A stretch of 64,000 bases of DNA. It comes from DASREM01 sp035652095 (GTDB taxonomy: Bacteria > Acidobacteriota > Terriglobia > Terriglobales > Acidobacteriaceae). The notes under the pieces were generated by a model that ran no database searches, was not told the DNA's origin, and was given only the letters and a program-made list of their open reading frames with translations. Shown piece after piece: positions 60,234-64,000 of this stretch; the stretch's first letter is position 1; every line of letters begins with the position of its first letter. The stretch is from assembly GCA_035652095.1 (NCBI GenBank), contig DASREM010000013.1, positions 186,001-250,000 on the forward strand, read 5' to 3'. The translations under genes and the position numbers were made by a program.

Positions 60234-61238
60234 GTGGGTCTTGCGGTGAGGCATGTTCGCAGAAGGGGGTCGCGCCGGTTCTGTTTCAACTGGCGGCTCG
60301 GGGCGGTTCTGGCTAGTCTCATCCTGCTGACGCTAGGGGGATGGCTGCTGGTTTCCCGGCGATCCGAAACCATCCTTGCGGAAGACGGCCCGTCTCCGTC
60401 CGCTGTCAGCTCCAACCAAAATCTCGCAAGCATGGCCGCGCAGCAAGCGCTCAGTCGGCCCAGTTCAACACGCCGGTCTGTCCGCGTGGTGTATCCCTAT
60501 TCCATCGTTGCCGGAGGAGCGCGGGACAGCAAGGAGTTGCTGGCAGCCACCGCGCACGACCCCGTTGCCGCCCGCCATTACGCAGGATTCAACTTCCGCA
60601 AAGCCCGGGTAGTTCAGCTTGAAGAATCCAAGCTCGTCTATCTCTCCTATCGTTTGCACGACAAGGTGTACTGGACGAAGAAGAAAATCGCGCTGCACAA
60701 AGGCGAGAAGCTGCTGACCGACGGTAAGACAACGGCGCGCACACGTTGCGCGAACCAGGTTTCCGATCAGGCGAAGCCCGCGACTTCGCCCGAGGAACCG
60801 CCCGCGGAAAAATTTGACCAGCCCTACCTCGCGGATGGCGGCACGGCCATGCAGTCACCTTTTCCCAGCGACCTGAATTCAGCAGCCCTGCGGCATCTGG
60901 ATGGACTCGGATTTGGCGAGGTTGGACCACCGCCCCTTTCCGGCTCGAACCTGTACGGGATCCAGGGTGGGCAAGGTTTTGGACCCTTGTTCCCGCCACC
61001 TTTGCCAGCGGCCGCCTGCGAACCGTCTGGGGTTGAATTCGGCGAAACCGGACCGGATGACGAGTCAAAGGAGACGGTATGTCCTCCCGGCCCTCCCCGT
61101 TCCCCAGGACCGCCCAGCCCTCCAGTTCCTGGTGGCGGGCCTCCCGCAACCGTTCCTGAACCCGGAACCATCGCCTTAGTGGGATCGGGAATTGCCGGGG
61201 TCCTGTACCGCTACCGGAAGCTTAAACGCCGAAACTGA
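60234..61238 (+). CDS. PEP-CTERM-tagged surface protein
   Basis: 334 residues from GTG at 60234, six bases behind AGGAGAG. An arginine-rich N-terminus precedes one membrane segment (LGAVLASLILLTLGGWLLV), which may act as signal anchor. The middle is a low-complexity Pro/Ser/Gly region. The C-terminus has VPEPGTIALVGSGIAGVLYR followed by YRKLKRR: the PEP motif, hydrophobic helix and basic tail of PEP-CTERM sorting. An exosortase would cut it and release or attach it at the surface. None is seen in this window. Confidence 0.78.
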   Translation: MGLAVRHVRRRGSRRFCFNWRLGAVLASLILLTLGGWLLVSRRSETILAEDGPSPSAVSSNQNLASMAAQQALSRPSSTRRSVRVVYPYSIVAGGARDSKELLAATAHDPVAARHYAGFNFRKARVVQLEESKLVYLSYRLHDKVYWTKKKIALHKGEKLLTDGKTTARTRCANQVSDQAKPATSPEEPPAEKFDQPYLADGGTAMQSPFPSDLNSAALRHLDGLGFGEVGPPPLSGSNLYGIQGGQGFGPLFPPPLPAAACEPSGVEFGETGPDDESKETVCPPGPPRSPGPPSPPVPGGGPPATVPEPGTIALVGSGIAGVLYRYRKLKRRN

Positions 61239-61326
61239 GAACATCCCAGTACCTATGCGCAGTGCTACGACCGAAGTGTCGGCCTGATCTCGACAGGGCT
61301 GCTAGAATTAACTCACAGAGCAAACC

Positions 61327-62277
61327 ATGAAGACGTTCGCCAGAACTGCTGTACTTGGCGTGTTGGTGTCGGCAGTGAGCACAATCCTGGTCGCCAGCGG
61401 GCCGCCCTCCACGGTGATCCGCAAAGTGTCGCTGCTCGGCACCGGCAATAATGTTGAGATCGAAGTCTCCGCCTCGCAGCCGGTAAATCCCCAGGCGCAG
61501 GTGCTGTCCAATCCCAATCGCCTGGTTCTGGACTTCCCCAACGCTTCGATGGCTTCCGGCTTGCGCGGTTTCAATTCTCCGCGAGGTCCTGTCAACGGAG
61601 TGCGCGTCGGCATTCTGACCAACAATCCTCCCGTAACGCGAGTGGTGGTGGACCTGAACACGCCGCGAGGTTATCGGCTGTTTCCCTCGGGGAACAACGT
61701 CATTGTGAAGCTGAACAACCCTGATGCAGCGGATTGGTTCGAAACCGAGTTCGAGGTGGTTGCCGATTCGCCAATGCCCCAGGCTCCGGTTCCGCCCCCA
61801 GCTCCCGCTCCCAAGGTGCAAGTGCGATATGACGGTGGACAGCTGAGCATCACCGCGAATAAGGCAACCTTGGCCGAGGTATTGTTCGAGATCCAGAGAA
61901 AAACCGGCGCCGACATCCCAATTCCAGCCGGAGCCGCTGCCGATCAGGTTGTAACCAATATCGGGCCCGTGCCGCCGGGCGCGGCGCTGGCAGCGCTGTT
62001 GAACGGGTCGCCGTTCAACTTCATTATGGTCGGTTCCGATCAGACGCCATCCCAACTGCGAAGTGTGTTGATCTTCCCGAAGGGCGGCACGCCTCCTCAG
62101 GTCGGCAACTCTACGCCGCAACTTACGCCCAGGCCAGCGGCGCCACAGGATGCGAATCCTGGAAATGACGGCGGCGCAGTGTTCAACGCCAGTCCGCCCA
62201 TCAACGAGAACACCGGCCTGCCGGAAGAGCCCCAGCCTGACGAGACACCGCAGCCCGAGCAGCCGTCACCGCAATAA
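61327..62277 (+). CDS. Secreted AMIN-domain protein
   Basis: 316 residues with a signal peptide (residues 1-23). An AMIN-like domain (about 30-135; VEIEVSASQPVNPQAQVLSN, NRLVLDFPNA, TRVVVDLNTP) is followed by a second beta domain resembling a secretin N0/STN region (LSITANKATLAEVLFEIQRK). The C-terminus is a Pro/Gln/Glu-rich tail. AMIN domains bind peptidoglycan or occur in pilus-secretin (PilQ) proteins. Without the secretin domain it may be a small accessory protein of such a system. It is convergent with the Tad-type genes. Confidence 0.8.
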   Translation: MKTFARTAVLGVLVSAVSTILVASGPPSTVIRKVSLLGTGNNVEIEVSASQPVNPQAQVLSNPNRLVLDFPNASMASGLRGFNSPRGPVNGVRVGILTNNPPVTRVVVDLNTPRGYRLFPSGNNVIVKLNNPDAADWFETEFEVVADSPMPQAPVPPPAPAPKVQVRYDGGQLSITANKATLAEVLFEIQRKTGADIPIPAGAAADQVVTNIGPVPPGAALAALLNGSPFNFIMVGSDQTPSQLRSVLIFPKGGTPPQVGNSTPQLTPRPAAPQDANPGNDGGAVFNASPPINENTGLPEEPQPDETPQPEQPSPQ

Positions 62278-62284
62278 ACTTGGT

Positions 62285-63553
62285 TTATTGGTGAATCAAA
62301 CGGACCGGTACCGCGACCGAGCTGCCTTGCGTGATGGCGGGCGGGCTCAGGGACGAACCGCAGCCGAGTACATTGAGAATGTCTGCCTTCACGCAAGTGT
62401 TAGCACCTAATGGGCAGCCTGCGGTGTCCACTTTCTCGATGAATGCCTGAAGAAAACCGACGACGTTGACTTGTCCTCCTACAATGGGTCCGTTGAAGAT
62501 AGGGATCGTCACGACAGAATTGCTGGTGGAAATATTGTCGCCACTCTTGATTTTGGCGGCGCCTTGCACGAGTGGATTCGCGCTTCCGGCGGTGATGGTG
62601 TAAGGCGCTGTCGAGCTCGGAGGCACCCATGCATCTTGGCCCTGCCCTAACCCGAAACTGGCCGCATGGATCAGGCACTGAACGCCAGCACGAGTATCGC
62701 TGTCCACCATCCCTTTCTGCGCGGTAACGTCCACAGCTGCGTTGGCAAACCCGCCTCCACAGGTGTACACGGTGCTCACATCACAACATTCGATGCTTTG
62801 CTCGAAATTGGATGCCCCCACGCAATTGGGGCAGAGATTGTTAGTACTTGCGCTAGTTACGGCTGGTACAAACTGCCCTGGGCCAGGAGTTACTGCACAA
62901 TTTGAGCCGAGGCAGGCATTAGTCAAGAGTATCGACTCAGACCCAGCGCTTGTTGGGGTGGTTACCGCGCCTGTCGTCGGGTCAACAAACGACGTCCCTG
63001 TGTTCGGATCCGTGTTCGGAATCAACCACGGCTTTACGCACTTAGGTTGGATCGGAACAGTGGAAGTTGCGCCGCCCGCCTGCGCGTACGCGGGATTGTA
63101 GGCCTCCGCAATCGCCTTTGCGCTGACTTGGGCCAGCTGATATCCCCAGATCTTGGCAAAAAAAGTTGGCAGATTGTCGCGTTTGAGATTGACCGTGACC
63201 TGCGGGTTTCCCTGCGCGCTAAAGTCAAAGATGGGAGCGCCGCTCAGAACGGGAGCACCACCGCTGACCGAATTTTGCGCCACGGTGGCGGTGATGACCG
63301 TGGTGGCCGTACTCTGAGCCAGGGCCTGCAGCGCGGGATTGGTCGGGTCCGTAGTGACGCCGGTATCCACGAAAACTTTGGCGCCCGCGATGGCTGCCGC
63401 ATCTGCGGCGCGCTGAATCTCGCCGCTGGCCACATACAGCGTTACTACGTCGATGGCCAGTGCAGCCAGTCCAAGGATTACCACCATCGAAACGGCCACC
63501 AGCAGAATCGTCTGTCCGCGTTCGCTGCGACGTGTGTGGGCACGCAATCTCAT
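62285..63553 (-). CDS. TadG-like pseudopilin-associated membrane protein
   Basis: 422 residues. The N-terminus RSERGQTILLVAVSMVVILG is a TadG/TadE-type membrane segment with the charged lead, and VTLYVASGEIQRAADAAAIA follows as in TadG. The remaining 360 residues are an extracytoplasmic Cys-rich domain (CCDVSTVYTCGGGF; CPLGANTC) with no von Willebrand motif that I can see. It should take part in Flp-pilus or Tad-type assembly or be its surface-exposed component. A TadE-like gene lies directly upstream, with a gap of three bases. Confidence 0.8.
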   Translation of the reverse strand: MRLRAHTRRSERGQTILLVAVSMVVILGLAALAIDVVTLYVASGEIQRAADAAAIAGAKVFVDTGVTTDPTNPALQALAQSTATTVITATVAQNSVSGGAPVLSGAPIFDFSAQGNPQVTVNLKRDNLPTFFAKIWGYQLAQVSAKAIAEAYNPAYAQAGGATSTVPIQPKCVKPWLIPNTDPNTGTSFVDPTTGAVTTPTSAGSESILLTNACLGSNCAVTPGPGQFVPAVTSASTNNLCPNCVGASNFEQSIECCDVSTVYTCGGGFANAAVDVTAQKGMVDSDTRAGVQCLIHAASFGLGQGQDAWVPPSSTAPYTITAGSANPLVQGAAKIKSGDNISTSNSVVTIPIFNGPIVGGQVNVVGFLQAFIEKVDTAGCPLGANTCVKADILNVLGCGSSLSPPAITQGSSVAVPVRLIHQ

Positions 63554-63556
63554 AGA

Positions 63557-64000
63557 TTAGTTAGGATTGGGGACTACAGCATCGGTCGAAATCTGCGTGA
63601 CTCCAGCGTAAGTCGCGCCCTTCACCAGCAGTTGAATCACACGGTTGAAATGCCAGGCGAAAGGATAGCTGATGGTGACGTGAGTCGCGATCACATTCAC
63701 CGGATTGTTTATGTTTGCCAGCGTCACTGGAAACGAATAACCGCGCTCGATGGTGAGCGTGAGAGTCCCGGGGCAACCGGAGTTCGCCGTAAACGTCCAG
63801 GCCAGAGTTCCGCTCGGCGTCGCAGCCGCGCTGCCGAGCGCGCAATCATTGATCTGTGCCGATACCAGGTAACGCGACACGTCGTCTCGCATGGCAAGGA
63901 CTGAGGTCGGAGTGGGCTGGGTCAGGTCGTCAGTCGGCAGCGACGAGCCGAACCGCGCCGCACCACGCACCGCGTTATTGAGTTTCTGCTTCAGGTTGAA
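63557..64000 (-). CDS. TadE-like protein, N-terminus beyond the window
   Basis: The frame remains open to the right window edge, so only the last 147 codons are visible. They include FNLKQKLNNAVRGAARFG and LSGTLAWTFTANSGCPG-like sequence. The position directly upstream of the TadG-like gene, the Gly/Ala/Arg motif NAVRGAARFGSS and the beta-rich C-terminus fit the TadE family of minor pseudopilins, whose membrane helix would lie outside the window. It is probably an operon with the TadG-like gene. Confidence 0.65.
   Translation of the reverse strand, partial: FNLKQKLNNAVRGAARFGSSLPTDDLTQPTPTSVLAMRDDVSRYLVSAQINDCALGSAAATPSGTLAWTFTANSGCPGTLTLTIERGYSFPVTLANINNPVNVIATHVTISYPFAWHFNRVIQLLVKGATYAGVTQISTDAVVPNPN

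Overview
The window looks like a chromosomal stretch from an Acidobacteriota genome, most likely a Terriglobia/Koribacter-like soil lineage. I infer this from the gene set, not from a database search: a large Oar-type TonB-dependent receptor with an N-terminal carboxypeptidase-regulatory domain, Ser/Thr kinases with WD40-like tails, PilZ and TPR proteins, VPS10/sortilin-type BNR proteins, PEP-CTERM, DUF3857-transglutaminase proteins and lineage-typical coiled-coil miniproteins. The DNA is GC-rich by eye, and this produces many long antisense shadow frames, which I left out.

Layout. 1-8.6 kb: a leftward complex I operon, nuoA-C-D-E-F-G-H-J-K-L (nuoL cut by the window edge), with no nuoB or nuoI in it. 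8.7-18.8 kb: housekeeping and conserved genes: thiS, a MerR regulator with a coupled zinc-ribbon gene, ribBA with an atypical GTP cyclohydrolase II half, a secreted metallo-beta-lactamase-fold protein, a PQQ-type beta-propeller, DUF4126, a miniprotein plus PilZ protein, and an alpha/alpha-toroid protein. 18.9-27.0 kb: an integrative element of about 8.0 kb inserted in tRNA-Leu(UAA). It is bounded by a 42-bp direct repeat and carries a tyrosine integrase, an excisionase-like protein, small element genes, an IS5-family insertion with a passenger membrane gene, a 94-bp tandem repeat and a lower-GC cargo segment flanked by inverted repeats. 27.3-38 kb: membrane protein, TonB receptor, DUF1326 protein, Crp-like regulator, PPK2 and a VPS10-type protein. 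38-42 kb: a metal (probably zinc) uptake cluster with a porin, TroA/ZnuA-like binding protein and ZnuB-like permease, but no ATPase gene. 42-50 kb: Gfo/Idh/MocA oxidoreductase, Ser/Thr kinase, and a two-gene 2OG-Fe(II) oxygenase operon divergent from a small secreted peptide. 50-64 kb: purQ, a sigma/anti-sigma/Spy-like operon, a half-size AI-2E-type permease, two DUF3857-transglutaminase proteins (one apparently without its catalytic cysteine), yebC, another miniprotein, a TPR protein, a PEP-CTERM protein, an AMIN-domain protein and TadG/TadE-like pilus genes running off the edge.

The observations I would look at first are: the tRNA-Leu element, which appears to have supplied the 5' half and promoter region of the tRNA; a prolyl-hydroxylase-like enzyme fused to proline-rich repeats resembling prolyl-hydroxylase substrates; the IS whose passenger gene sits between an outer and a relic inner terminal repeat; the 94-bp structured tandem repeat; and the nuo operon without nuoB and nuoI.
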